In this document: piece by piece, positions 1-7,491 of the stretch
Position numbering within the stretch: the stretch's first letter is position 1
Layout: each line of letters starts with the position of its first letter
NCBI GenBank assembly: GCA_036395835.1
Contig: DASWCW010000309.1
Location: 1-10,561, forward strand
DNA: 10,561 nt
Reading direction: 5' to 3'
Origin: AP-16 sp036395835
Lineage (GTDB): Bacteria; Pseudomonadota; Alphaproteobacteria; Rhizobiales; Xanthobacteraceae
Translations under genes and position numbers: made by a program
The notes under the pieces: generated by a model
Databases searched by the model: none
Told to the model about the DNA's origin: nothing
What the model saw: only the letters and a program-made list of their open reading frames with translations

Positions 1-1128
1 CGCGATATTCTGCACCGGCTCGGCGAGCGCTTCCCGCGGCCGGTGCTCCTTTGGCCGGTTCGGGTGCAGGGGGAGGGCTCCGCGGCGGAGATCGCGGCGG
101 CGATCGAGGGGTTCAATGCGCTGCCGGAATCCGGGCCGATCCCGCGCCCGGATCTCATCATCGTCGCCCGCGGCGGCGGCTCGCTCGAGGATCTATGGTC
201 GTTCAACGAGGAGATCGTGGTGCGGGCGGCCGCCGCGAGCCTGATCCCGCTGATTTCCGCCGTGGGTCACGAGACCGATGTCACCCTGATCGATTTCGCC
301 GCCGACCGGCGCGCGCCGACCCCGACGGCGGCCGCCGAAATGGCGGTCCCGGTCCGGGTCGAGCTCGCCACCCAAGTCGGGGATCTCGGTCGGCGCAATC
401 TCGCGTGCTGGCGGCGCGGCATCGAGACGAAGCGCCGCGAGCTTCGCGGCTTGATCCGGGCATGGCCGAGTGCCGAGACCTTGCTTTCGCTGCCGCGGCA
501 GCGGGTCGATGCGGCCGCCGAGCGGCTGCCGCGCGCGCTCAATGCCAATGCGCAGATCCACTGGACGCGCTATTCGCGGGTTTGCGTGCGCCTCACGCCG
601 CAGATGTTGCGCACTCGGCTCGTGCGCGACGCCGAGCGGCTGCGGACGCTCGCGGAGCGAAAAACGCGCGCGGCGAGCGTTTTCTCCGAGCGCCGGCAGG
701 AACGGCTACAGGGGCTCTCCGCGCGTCTGCAGGTGGCGCTTCGCTCCAACCGTGAGGCACATCGCCAGCGCATCGGCCGCGACCGCGAACGCGTGGCCGC
801 CCTGATCGATCGCGCCGGCCGCGCCCTCGACGCGGTGCTGGACCGCCGTATCGCGGCATTGGAGCGCGCAGGCCAGTTGCTCGCGGCGCTTTCGTATCAG
901 GGCGTGCTGGCGCGCGGCTTTGCTCTGGTGCGGGGCCCGGAAGGCCAGCCGCTGCGGGCGGCCGCCGCGGTAAGCCCGGGGCTGAAGCTCGATATCGAGT
1001 TCGCCGACGGACATGTCGGGGCCGTCGCCGAGACCCGTCAGACCCGTTCGGTCCCTGCCGCGACCCCGAGACCGCGGCGCCGCCGACGGATGGGGAGCCC
1101 CGACCAGGGAAATCTGTTCGGATCTTGA
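1..1128 (+). CDS. xseA: Exodeoxyribonuclease VII large subunit, 3' part (5' end outside window)
   Basis: Large subunit of exonuclease VII, which with XseB degrades single-stranded DNA to oligonucleotides in the cytoplasm during repair. The frame is open from base 1 (first codons read R-D-I-L-H-R-L-G-E-R-F), so the gene is cut by the window edge and a GTG at 43 is internal, not the start. The visible 375 residues cover the C-terminal nuclease domain; the N-terminal OB-fold is missing. Family signatures seen are ARGGGSLEDLWSFNEE (about visible residues 56-71) and VGHETDVTLIDFAADRRAPT (about 88-107). An Arg/Ala-rich helical stretch follows, likely coiled coil, then a basic tail ending DQGNLFGS, which resembles alphaproteobacterial XseA tails. 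A 168-base gap separates it from the DUF2093 gene on the same strand. Identity is secure. Confidence 0.96.
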   Translation, partial: RDILHRLGERFPRPVLLWPVRVQGEGSAAEIAAAIEGFNALPESGPIPRPDLIIVARGGGSLEDLWSFNEEIVVRAAAASLIPLISAVGHETDVTLIDFAADRRAPTPTAAAEMAVPVRVELATQVGDLGRRNLACWRRGIETKRRELRGLIRAWPSAETLLSLPRQRVDAAAERLPRALNANAQIHWTRYSRVCVRLTPQMLRTRLVRDAERLRTLAERKTRAASVFSERRQERLQGLSARLQVALRSNREAHRQRIGRDRERVAALIDRAGRALDAVLDRRIAALERAGQLLAALSYQGVLARGFALVRGPEGQPLRAAAAVSPGLKLDIEFADGHVGAVAETRQTRSVPAATPRPRRRRRMGSPDQGNLFGS

Positions 1129-1285
1129 TCGACCGGGGCGCGGGCGATGCTCTCGCTCGCGCGCGACTTCCGCGACGCCGATCCGCTCACTATGTTGAAG
1201 CTTGACGGCCAGAGCCGGGAAGCGAGGATCGGCCTTGCACGATTCTCGCCTGGTCAGGCGGCGATCGGGACCGATTTGCCGGAAT

Positions 1286-1290
1286 GGAGG
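1286..1290 (+). promoter_or_regulatory. Shine-Dalgarno site that sets the DUF2093 start
   Basis: GGAGG lies 6 bases before the GTG at 1297. This supports the short 81-residue form over the longer in-frame form beginning with ATG at 1147. Confidence 0.65.
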
Positions 1291-1296
1291 ACGGAC

Positions 1297-1542
1297 GTGC
1301 TGAACCGGTATGATCGACCCGGTCCCATGGCGGGCGAGGCCGAAGTGAAATTCCTCGACGGTGATTTCCGCATCGTCAAGCCGGGCAGTTTCGTACGTTG
1401 CGCGGTCACCGGCGTTCCGATCCCCCTCGAGGAGCTCAAATATTGGGACGTCGAGCTGCAGGAAGCCTACGCGAACCCCGAAGCGGTGCTCAAACGCCAT
1501 TTCCCCGAGGCTCAGAAAGGGCGCAAAGCCTCGAGTTCCTGA
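1297..1542 (+). CDS. DUF2093 family protein
   Basis: Small protein of unknown function, 81 residues from a GTG start. I recognise it as DUF2093, a family I know mainly from Alphaproteobacteria, commonly beside xseA. The typical N-terminus (LNRYDR) and core are present, with FLDGDFRIVKPGSFVRCAVTG and IPLEELKYWDVELQEAY as the family-like blocks; the single Cys sits in the RCAVTG segment. There is no signal peptide or membrane segment, so it is probably cytoplasmic. The GTG start is chosen for the GGAGG six bases upstream and because it matches the usual family length. An in-frame ATG at 1147 would add 50 residues with no family resemblance. It is convergent with lpxK, 35 bases away. Function cannot be deduced from sequence. 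Confidence 0.85.
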   Translation: MLNRYDRPGPMAGEAEVKFLDGDFRIVKPGSFVRCAVTGVPIPLEELKYWDVELQEAYANPEAVLKRHFPEAQKGRKASSS

Positions 1543-1554
1543 TTCCATAGCATG

Positions 1555-1571
1555 GCTCGGCGGAGCCGAGC
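1555..1571. terminator. Hairpin between convergent DUF2093 and lpxK genes
   Basis: A perfect 7-bp stem (GCTCGGC at 1555-1561, GCCGAGC at 1565-1571) with a GGA loop fills the 35-base gap between two convergent stop codons. It begins 12 bases after the DUF2093 stop and 6 bases after the lpxK stop. Neither strand has a clear U-tract, so it may be a weak bidirectional terminator or simply an RNA 3'-end stabiliser. Confidence 0.5.
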
Positions 1572-1577
1572 GCCTGT

Positions 1578-2582
1578 TCATAATCCTAGATTTCTGACGG
1601 CTGACAGCACCAGGCGTTCGAACTCGGCCTCCCGGTCGAGCACCAATGCGACCGGAACGGGGTGCGCGCGCGCCGCGAGCTCCGCGACGCGGGGGTCGCC
1701 GCACATCCTCGCCAGATCCTTCTCCGTCGTCACCGGTACGAGGCCATGCCGATCCGCCTCGGCGAGGAGCCGCGCCGCATCGCTGGCGCTGAAGCGATGA
1801 TGATCGGCAAAGGCGCGGGAACCGCCGACGCGCATTCCCGCGGCAATGAGCATCGCGAAGAATTTCTGCGGATCCGCAATGCCGGAAAATGCGAGCACCT
1901 CCTTGCCGGCAAGCGCTGCGAGCGCCCGCGCGTCCGGCTCGAGCCGGCCGCGGAACACTGGGATTCCCACCGCCTCGGCTTTCGCGAGGACCGCGGCGGC
2001 TGCGGTAATTTCTCCGACCGCGATCAGGGCCTGCGCCCGGTCGAGCTGGATTTCGAGCGGCGCGCGCAATGGGCCCGCCGGGAACACGCGGCCATTGCCG
2101 ATACCGCGACGCCCGTCGACGACGAGAACGGAGAAGTCCTTGGCGAGCGAGGGATTTTGGAATCCGTCGTCCATGACGATGACGCTCGCCCCGCGTTCGC
2201 GCGCGAGGTCGGCTCCGGCCGGCCGGGCTCTCGCCACGACGGTGGGAGCGATGCGCGCCAGCAGCAGCGGCTCATCGCCGACATCGACAGCGCGGTGTCG
2301 ACCCGGATCGACGATGAGCGGGCCGCGAGAGGAGCCGCCGTAGCCGCGACTGAGAAAGACCGGACGCTCGCCGGCTTCGTTGAGGAAGCGGCCGATCGCG
2401 AGCGCGGCCGGCGTCTTGCCCGCGCCGCCCAAGGTCGGATTGCCGACGCAGATCACGGGCACCCCGGCCGAGCTCCCGGGCCGGCGCATGCGAGCTGCCG
2501 CGGCCCAGCCGTAGAGGCCGGCCAAGGGCGCAAGCAACGCGGACGCAATCCCGGTTTCCTGCCAGAACGCCGGGGCGCGCAA
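1578..2582 (-). CDS. lpxK: Tetraacyldisaccharide 4'-kinase
   Basis: LpxK transfers the ATP gamma-phosphate to the 4' position of the tetraacyldisaccharide-1-phosphate lipid A precursor at the inner face of the cytoplasmic membrane. The 334-residue product has a hydrophobic N-terminal segment (residues 10-30) that fits its membrane-associated nature. The family P-loop variant GNPTLGGAGKTP is at 47-58. Also seen are LSRGYGG (78-83 region), GDEPLL (about 102-107), MDDGFQN (137-143), FPAGPLR (about 167-173), HHRFS and TTEKD, all typical of LpxK. The start is TTG, one base after the waaA TGA (TGACTTG), with a GGAG about 10 bases upstream; it is chosen because the family normally has 15-20 residues before the P-loop strand, beginning near P-x-FW. 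It is the last gene of the minus-strand cluster. Confidence 0.96.
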   Translation of the reverse strand: MRAPAFWQETGIASALLAPLAGLYGWAAAARMRRPGSSAGVPVICVGNPTLGGAGKTPAALAIGRFLNEAGERPVFLSRGYGGSSRGPLIVDPGRHRAVDVGDEPLLLARIAPTVVARARPAGADLARERGASVIVMDDGFQNPSLAKDFSVLVVDGRRGIGNGRVFPAGPLRAPLEIQLDRAQALIAVGEITAAAAVLAKAEAVGIPVFRGRLEPDARALAALAGKEVLAFSGIADPQKFFAMLIAAGMRVGGSRAFADHHRFSASDAARLLAEADRHGLVPVTTEKDLARMCGDPRVAELAARAHPVPVALVLDREAEFERLVLSAVRNLGL

Positions 2583-2583
2583 G

Positions 2584-3876
2584 TCAGGTTTGCTCCAGGC
2601 GAAGCTGCATCAGATACGGCTCGAGCGCGGCGAGGGTGCGCTCCAGTGCTCCGCCGAGCAGATCCACGGTGCGAAGCGCGGCGTCCGACACCCTTGTGCG
2701 TTCCGCCGCATCGGTCAGCCAGGCGCCGAGCCGGACGGTGAGCTTGCCGACGTCGGTGACCCGCTCGGCGCCGCGCGCCTTATCGAGCGCCGCGTAGATC
2801 TCGGTGAAATTCCACACATGCGGCCCGTGCAGGATGGCGGCTCCGAGCTTGGCGGCTTCGATCGGATTCTGGCCGCCGTGGCGCACCAGCGAGCCGCCGA
2901 TGAAGACGATCGGCGCCAAGCGGTAGAGCAGCCCGAGCTCGCCCATGGTATCGGCGACATAGACGTCGGTAGCGCGGTTCGGGAGCTGACCCGACGAGCG
3001 CAGCGCCGCAGACAAGCCGGCAAGCCGCGCAATGTCGAGAATTCCCCGCCCGCGCTCGGGATGGCGCGGGGCCAGAATGGTGACGAGCCCCGGGAAGCTG
3101 CGGCGCAAGCGCAGATGCGCATCGATGACCAGCGTCTCCTCGCCGGGATGGGTCGATGCCGCGGCAATCAGCGGGCGGCCGGCGATGGCGCCCTGCATCG
3201 CGGTCAGCTTTTGTTCGTCGACCGGCGGCGCGGGGACGTCGAGTTTGAGATTGCCGGTCACGTTGACCCGGGGAGCGCCGAGATGCGCATAACGCTCGGC
3301 GTCGAGCCCGGATTGCGCCAGACAGAGATCGAAACGCCGGAGCAGCGTGGCGATCGTGGTCGGCGCATAGCGCCAACGGTAGAACGATTGCTCGGAGAGC
3401 CGGGCATTGACGAGGATCAGCGGGATGCCGCGGCCGGTGCTCTCGATGATCAGATTCGGCCAAAGGTCGGATTCGGAGAACAGCGCCAGATTGGGCCGCC
3501 AATGCTCGAGGAAGCGGATGATGAACTTCGGCGTGTCGATGGGAACGAACTGATGGATGACCCCCGGCGGTAGCCGTCGCTCGGCGAGCTTGGCCGAGGT
3601 CACGGTGCCGGAGGTCATCAGCACGGCAAAGCCCTTCGCGCGCAGGTGCTCGACGAGCGGCATCAGCGAGAGCATCTCGCCGACGCTGGCGCCATGCGTC
3701 CAGACCAGCGGCCCCGACGGTCGCGCGACCGCGGTCTCGCCGCGGCGCTCGCCGATCCGCACCGGGTGCTCCTTGCCGCGCTTGAGTCGCTTGGCGAGCA
3801 GGATGGAGGTGAGCGGCGTTGCGGCGGCCGCCAGTCGGCGATAGCCCCGCAACGTCAGCGGCAGGCGCTCAGGCAC
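2584..3876 (-). CDS. waaA: 3-deoxy-D-manno-octulosonic acid (Kdo) transferase
   Basis: WaaA/KdtA transfers Kdo from CMP-Kdo to the lipid A precursor (lipid IVA) at the cytoplasmic face of the inner membrane, a GT-B fold glycosyltransferase (GT30). The 430-residue product shows HGASVGE (61-67; the Glu is the family catalytic base), SESDLWPN (124-131), HPGEE (233-237), GGSLVRHGGQNPIEA (317-331) and GPHVWNF (341-347). The N-terminus (LPLTLRGYRRLAAA) starts the usual amphipathic/hydrophobic anchor. I chose GTG at 3876 because AAAGGA lies 8 bases upstream and the length fits the family; an in-frame ATG at 3912 would add 12 residues and a 44-base overlap with the upstream gene. With GTG the overlap with the DUF374 gene is 8 bases, suggesting translational coupling. 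lpxK follows one base after the stop. Confidence 0.95.
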   Translation of the reverse strand: MPERLPLTLRGYRRLAAAATPLTSILLAKRLKRGKEHPVRIGERRGETAVARPSGPLVWTHGASVGEMLSLMPLVEHLRAKGFAVLMTSGTVTSAKLAERRLPPGVIHQFVPIDTPKFIIRFLEHWRPNLALFSESDLWPNLIIESTGRGIPLILVNARLSEQSFYRWRYAPTTIATLLRRFDLCLAQSGLDAERYAHLGAPRVNVTGNLKLDVPAPPVDEQKLTAMQGAIAGRPLIAAASTHPGEETLVIDAHLRLRRSFPGLVTILAPRHPERGRGILDIARLAGLSAALRSSGQLPNRATDVYVADTMGELGLLYRLAPIVFIGGSLVRHGGQNPIEAAKLGAAILHGPHVWNFTEIYAALDKARGAERVTDVGKLTVRLGAWLTDAAERTRVSDAALRTVDLLGGALERTLAALEPYLMQLRLEQT

Positions 3877-4576
3877 GATGCCGATCCTTTCGGGACTGAT
3901 CGGCCAGCGCATAGGCTCGCGCGGTAACGAAGTTCATCTCGGCTTCGACCTCGCGGCGAGCGCGCTCCAGAACGGCATCGTCGGCGTCCGGCGGAACCCG
4001 GATCGCTTTGCCGCCCACCATCCCGCCGCGACTGAACGGCAGGTTGATCGCGGAGCGATCCCAATTGTCGAGCTCGATGCGGCGGCTCGTGGCCACCGCG
4101 ATGGGGAAGATCGGCCGCCCGGATTCGCGCGCCAGCATCACGATGCCGAGCCCCACGACTCGCGAAACCTTCGGCACGTCCGCGGTGAGCGCGACGCTAT
4201 AGCCTTGCGCGAGCGCGTCGAGCATTTCGCGGAAAGCGCCGACGCCGCCTTTGCGATCGAAACGGCCGCCCGAGCCTCGGATCGTCGCGATTCCCAGCCG
4301 CTGCGCCGCGATGGCGTTGATCTCGCCGTCGCGGTGACGCGAGACCAGCACCTTGACGCGATGTGCCTCCCGCTTGATGAAGGGCGCCATGAAATGCTGC
4401 CCGTGCCACATCGCAAGGATCGCCGGCAGATCCGGTTCGACCTTCTCGTAGATGTTGGCAGGCTCGAGCTCGAACCGCGAGGTCTTCCACACCAGCCGCA
4501 AATAATAGGCCGCGAGCGTCCCGAGCGTCACCTGGATGACACGCTCCCGGCCGCCACGCTTCTGCAACAAGAACAT
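3869..4576 (-). CDS. DUF374 / lysophospholipid acyltransferase-like protein
   Basis: Probable membrane-associated acyltransferase of the DUF374 branch of the LPLAT superfamily; substrate unknown. The 235-residue product has an N-terminal hydrophobic helix (about 13-30), then MWHGQHFMAPF (56-66), SRHRDGE (79-85), RGSGGR (100-105) and ADVPK (about 132-136), which match the family's ordered blocks. The His-x(4)-Asp acyltransferase signature is not obvious, as usual for DUF374. Its place directly upstream of waaA and lpxK suggests a role in lipid A or envelope lipid acylation; this is inference from context. Start: ATG at 4576 with GGAAG about 10 bases upstream. An in-frame TTG at 4597, abutting the previous stop (TGATTG), would add 7 residues and lacks a ribosome site. 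Confidence 0.88.
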   Translation of the reverse strand: MFLLQKRGGRERVIQVTLGTLAAYYLRLVWKTSRFELEPANIYEKVEPDLPAILAMWHGQHFMAPFIKREAHRVKVLVSRHRDGEINAIAAQRLGIATIRGSGGRFDRKGGVGAFREMLDALAQGYSVALTADVPKVSRVVGLGIVMLARESGRPIFPIAVATSRRIELDNWDRSAINLPFSRGGMVGGKAIRVPPDADDAVLERARREVEAEMNFVTARAYALADQSRKDRHRA

Positions 4577-4597
4577 GATCGTGAGACTTCCGCGCAA

Positions 4598-4852
4598 TCA
4601 AGGCTTCGAAGCCGGGGCGCTCGCGCCCGGGTCGAGCAAGCGGTGGAGATGAGCGATGAAATATCGCGTCTGGGCATGGTCGACCGTCTGCTGCGCCTTG
4701 GCCTTCCATGCCGCATAGGCGGTGGCGTAGTTCGGATAGATGCCGACGATATCGAGTTTATCCGGGTCCTTGAATACGACGTCGCCGAGCCGCTCGAGCT
4801 CGCCGCCGAACACGAGGTGAAGCAATTGCCGCGAGCGAATCTCCTCCGCCAT
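4598..4852 (-). CDS. DUF4170 family protein
   Basis: Small 84-residue protein of unknown function that I recognise as DUF4170. The visible hallmarks are LLHLVFGGEL (about 10-19), FKDPDKLDIVGIYPNY (about 27-42), AAWKAKAQQTVDHAQTRYFI (about 47-66) and the following HLHRLL. The C-terminus is a short Ala/Pro/Ser tail. There is no signal peptide or membrane segment. The ATG at 4852 is chosen because GGAGG sits 7 bases upstream; a GTG at 4885 in frame overlaps the upstream stop and would add 11 Gly/Ser-rich residues. It sits between the phosphatase gene (29-base gap) and the DUF374 gene (21-base gap). Carriage in a lipid A operon suggests an envelope-linked role, which is unproven. Confidence 0.87.
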   Translation of the reverse strand: MAEEIRSRQLLHLVFGGELERLGDVVFKDPDKLDIVGIYPNYATAYAAWKAKAQQTVDHAQTRYFIAHLHRLLDPGASAPASKP

Positions 4853-4859
4853 GTCCGAT

Positions 4860-4864
4860 CCTCC
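4860..4864 (-). promoter_or_regulatory. Shine-Dalgarno site that sets the DUF4170 start
   Basis: GGAGG on the minus strand, 7 bases before the ATG at 4852. It favours the 84-residue form over the upstream in-frame GTG. Confidence 0.65.
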
Positions 4865-4881
4865 GCTGCCCGAAGGAATGT

Positions 4882-5694
4882 TCACGCGAATTCGCGCTTG
4901 CGAGTTTCGACGAGACCGAGCAATGCGCGATGCCGGCTACGGCCCGCGGCGACCAGGGCTTCGTGCGCCGGGTCGGCTCGATTGTAGGTGAGTATTCGTC
5001 CCCCGATATCGGTCAACGCACCGCCTGCTTCGTGCACCAAAAGGTCGGCCGCCGCAAGGTCCCAATCGTTGCTCGACCGCCCCGCGAACGCAACATCGAG
5101 CGCGCCCTGGGCGACGCGCGCCAGCCGCAGCGCGAGCGAATGAATTTTCGGCACCGTCTCGATGCCGGGGACCACGGCGGCAAGCTGCTCGAGATGGCGG
5201 CGCGGGCCGGCGACGCGGGCACCTTCGAGCTTGCTCCCCTCGCTCGCCCGGATCGCGGTACCGTTCAGGCTTGCGCCACCTCCGGCGACGGCCATGAACA
5301 ATGCCTGTTCGGTCGGAGCAAAGATCACGCCGAGGAGCGGGCGGTCGTCGTCCACGAGCGCCACCGCGATGCTCCAATCGGGAATGCCGCCGATATAGGC
5401 GCGCGTGCCGTCGATCGGATCGACGATCCACACCCGCCTTGCCGCGAGCCGGTCCGGATCATCGCCGCTCTCCTCGGAGCGCCAGCCGTAATCCGGCGCG
5501 GCGGCGGCGAGGCGCTCCCGGAGCAGGCGGTCGACGGCGATATCGGCTTCGCAAACCGGGGAGGTGCCGTTCTTGGCCCAGGTCTTGAGCTCTCGCCCGA
5601 ACATGTCGAGCGCGAGCGCGCCCGCCTCGCGCACCGCGTCGATGAGATTTCGGGAGAGAGCGCTCGGTTCCGCGAGCGGATCAATGGCCGGCAA
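4882..5694 (-). CDS. cysQ: 3'(2'),5'-bisphosphate nucleotidase / inositol monophosphatase family protein (CysQ-like)
   Basis: Metal-dependent (Mg2+, Li+-sensitive family) phosphatase. The likely substrates are 3'-phosphoadenosine 5'-phosphate or inositol-type monophosphates; the sequence alone does not separate these. The 270-residue product carries all metal-site motifs: SEESGDD (73-79, Glu74), WIVDPIDGTRAYI (89-101, Asp92 and Asp95) and NDWDLAAADLLVHEAGG (209-225, Asp212). It lacks a signal peptide. The start is TTG at 5694, inside the pmbA 3' end (14-base overlap), with a strong GGAAGGGA 6 bases upstream; the next candidates (GTG at residue 21, ATG at residue 31) would cut into the first helix. 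The overlap suggests coupled translation with pmbA. The symbol cysQ is tentative; suhB-like activity remains possible. Confidence 0.85.
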   Translation of the reverse strand: MPAIDPLAEPSALSRNLIDAVREAGALALDMFGRELKTWAKNGTSPVCEADIAVDRLLRERLAAAAPDYGWRSEESGDDPDRLAARRVWIVDPIDGTRAYIGGIPDWSIAVALVDDDRPLLGVIFAPTEQALFMAVAGGGASLNGTAIRASEGSKLEGARVAGPRRHLEQLAAVVPGIETVPKIHSLALRLARVAQGALDVAFAGRSSNDWDLAAADLLVHEAGGALTDIGGRILTYNRADPAHEALVAAGRSRHRALLGLVETRKREFA

Positions 5695-7033
5695 CGGTCA
5701 TCCCTTCCAGGCGCAGCGTGGGCGCGTTGGTGCCGTAACGGAAGATGAGATCGTTGGCGGGCTCGAGCGTGCGAAACATCTCGATCAGGTCCCCCGCGAT
5801 GGTCACCTCGCTCACCGGATAGGTGATTTCCCCGTTCTCGATCCAGAACCCGGCCGCGCCGCGACTGTAATCGCCGGTCACGAAATTGACCCCCATCCCG
5901 ATCAGGTCGGTGACGTAGAAGCCTTGGCGGATTCCGCCGATCAGCGCTTGCGGCGTTTGCGGGCCGGGCTCGAGATAGAGATTGGTCGCGCCCGGGGAGG
6001 GCGCGGACGATACCCCGCGCTGGGCATGGCCGGTCGTGGCTTGTCCGAGCTCGCGTGCGGTGGCGGCGTCGAGCAGCCAGGATTTCAGCACGCCGTCGTC
6101 GACGAGCGCCATCGGCTGGCCGCCGACGCCCTCGGCATCGAACGGCCGTGACCGCAATCCGCGCCGCCGCAGCGGATCATCCATGATGCGAATGCCGGGG
6201 CGGAACAATTGCTCGCCGAGCTTGTCCTGGAGAAAGCTGGTATGGCGCGCGATGGCCGCGCCGTTGATCGCCGAGCCGAGGTGGGAAACCAGCGAGCCGG
6301 CCACCCGCGGATCGAACACGATCGGCACTCGGCCGCTGGGGACCTTGCGCGGATTGACGCGCTTGACCGCCCGATCGCCGGCATTGCGGCCGATCGTGGC
6401 GGCGTCGTCGAGGTCGCTCGCGTGCAGCGCCGACGAAAAATCGTAATCGCGCTCCATCGCCGTGCCTTCGCCGGCGATCGCCGTCATCGCCAGCGAATGG
6501 TGGGAGCCCAGGTACGCGCCGGAGAAGCCATCGCTGGTCACCAGCACCATGCCGCCGATTCCCGCGGCCGCCGCCGCGCCCGCCGATTTGGTCACGCCCT
6601 GGATCGATACCGCCGCGGCTTCGGCCTCGAGCGCCAGCCCTTCCAGGCGCGAGACGCTGGGCAGCTCCGGGTCGACGAGATCGAGATCGGGAATTTGCTT
6701 GGCGAGCCGCTCGCGATCGGCGAGGCCCGCGAACGGGTCCTCCGAGGCCACGCGCGCCATCGCCACCGCGCGTTCGGCGAGGCCCGCGATGGCGGTCTCG
6801 GTGAGGTCGTTGGTGGAGACGACCGCTTGGCGATGCCCGACCAGCACCCGCAGGCCGAGGTCGTCGGCCTCGGCGCGCTCGCTCTCCTCGACCGCGCCCT
6901 CCCGCACCTCGACCGAAAGCGACGCGGAGCGGACCGCGACCGCATCGGCGGCGTCGGCGCCGCCCCGCCGTGCGGCTTCGACCAGCCGTTGGGCGAGATC
7001 GACGAGAGCGGATTGGTCGAGCAAGGAGGACAT
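5681..7033 (-). CDS. pmbA: TldD/PmbA family protein (PmbA/TldE)
   Basis: PmbA (TldE) is the partner subunit of the TldD metalloprotease; the pair degrades unfolded peptides and matures microcin/RiPP peptides in the cytoplasm. PmbA itself lacks the HExxxH zinc motif, and none is present here. The 450-residue product shows the family N-terminal domain (EVREGAVEESERAEADDLGL, about 42-61), DPFAGLA (99-105), RPFDAEGVGGQP (296-307), and the highly conserved C-terminal GMGVNFVTGDYSRGAAG (about 379-395) followed by NGEITYPVSEVTIAG. No tldD lies in the window, which is common because the two are often unlinked. Start: ATG at 7033, giving the usual N-terminus; no clear Shine-Dalgarno precedes it, and a TTG at 7075 would add 14 Pro-rich residues. 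It is the first gene of the cluster, so the operon promoter should lie in 7034-7491. Confidence 0.95.
   Translation of the reverse strand: MSSLLDQSALVDLAQRLVEAARRGGADAADAVAVRSASLSVEVREGAVEESERAEADDLGLRVLVGHRQAVVSTNDLTETAIAGLAERAVAMARVASEDPFAGLADRERLAKQIPDLDLVDPELPSVSRLEGLALEAEAAAVSIQGVTKSAGAAAAAGIGGMVLVTSDGFSGAYLGSHHSLAMTAIAGEGTAMERDYDFSSALHASDLDDAATIGRNAGDRAVKRVNPRKVPSGRVPIVFDPRVAGSLVSHLGSAINGAAIARHTSFLQDKLGEQLFRPGIRIMDDPLRRRGLRSRPFDAEGVGGQPMALVDDGVLKSWLLDAATARELGQATTGHAQRGVSSAPSPGATNLYLEPGPQTPQALIGGIRQGFYVTDLIGMGVNFVTGDYSRGAAGFWIENGEITYPVSEVTIAGDLIEMFRTLEPANDLIFRYGTNAPTLRLEGMTVAGH
5701..5708 (-). promoter_or_regulatory. Shine-Dalgarno site for the TTG start of the phosphatase gene
   Basis: GGAAGGGA on the minus strand, ending 6 bases before the TTG at 5694 and lying within the pmbA coding end. 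It is the main support for the non-ATG start. Confidence 0.6.
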
Positions 7034-7338
7034 GATGGGAATGTTCGGTCTAGAGAGCGGAGCCGGCTTCGGCAAGGCTTCAAATGTGGCCGAGACCCGC
7101 GCGGTTCAAGGCGCTCGCCACCATGCGCTCCGGCAGCGCCGCCGACCGAGCGCGAATTCGCGTTTCGGCGATGCTTTTTTCTGCTGCATCCTGCAGATGC
7201 ATCCTATTCCCCGTCGAGGTGCGCCGGCTTTGCTTCGAACGATGTGATCTTGAGCCATGCAACGCGCGGCGGGCGCGTCGCATCGGCCCCGACGCTCCGA
7301 ACCATTGCGCCGGGCCTTTACGGATCCCGGCAAGCTCT

Positions 7339-7372
7339 CGTCAATCATTCCGCGCAAGGCGGCGTCAATCAT
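7339..7372. repeat. Pair of 10-base direct repeats CGTCAATCAT
   Basis: CGTCAATCAT occurs at 7339-7348 and again at 7363-7372, 24 bases start to start, each followed within 2-3 bases by CGCG. On the minus strand each copy contains TTGACG, like a -35 hexamer facing pmbA, but no acceptable -10 follows at normal spacing. It could be a regulator site; function unknown. Confidence 0.4.
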
Positions 7373-7479
7373 GTGCGCGGAAAGCCGTTCCGATACCTGC
7401 TCTTAACCAGGCTTTTTAAGCCGATTCCGACGCCGCTGCGGCATGCTCGCATCAAAGCCCGGGCACGAAGACCCGGGAC

Positions 7480-7485
7480 AGGGAG
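7480..7485 (+). promoter_or_regulatory. Shine-Dalgarno site for the interrupted DUF6101 gene
   Basis: AGGGAG ends 6 bases before the TTG at 7492. It supports the plus-strand start of the gene fragment. Confidence 0.55.
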
Positions 7486-7491
7486 CGCATC

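Larger units (their letters stand above)
7034..7491. other. Divergent intergenic region, pmbA operon / DUF6101
   Basis: This 458-base stretch lies between the divergent pmbA and DUF6101 starts. I see no convincing gene: the short frames show no recognisable motif or ribosome site. No tRNA-like fold was found by eye on either strand. It should hold the promoters for both directions, but no good -35/-10 pair stands out. Small structures in it are a TGCATC/GATGCA inverted repeat at 7185-7201 beside a run of six T, a pair of 10-base direct repeats at 7339-7372, and a GGCTT/AAGCC hairpin at 7410-7422. Confidence 0.6.

Noticed and set aside
1202..1230. TTGACG at 1202 as a promoter for DUF2093
   Set aside because: The hexamer at the proper distance (AGGATC) is a poor -10, so a promoter cannot be supported.
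706..1704. A 332-codon open frame on the minus strand
   Set aside because: It runs antisense to xseA and DUF2093 and overlaps the lpxK end. The translation is low-complexity and without domain signatures.
1662..2741. A 359-codon open frame on the plus strand
   Set aside because: It is antisense to lpxK and part of waaA, both with clear family motifs. Its Arg/Gly/Ala-rich translation has no recognisable motif, as expected from a shadow frame in GC-rich DNA.
7081..7109. TTGAAC on the minus strand as the pmbA operon promoter
   Set aside because: At 17-18 bases spacing the -10 candidates (CATTTG, ATTTGA) match the consensus poorly.
7080..7283. Possible small gene on the minus strand upstream of pmbA
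   Set aside because: The 40-67 residue product has no recognised family, the start has no good ribosome site, and codon third positions are only moderately GC-rich. Support is insufficient.
7403..7419. TTAA...TTAA pair resembling a CtrA box upstream of DUF6101
   Set aside because: The spacing between the two TTAA words is 9 bases, not the 7 expected for a CtrA site.
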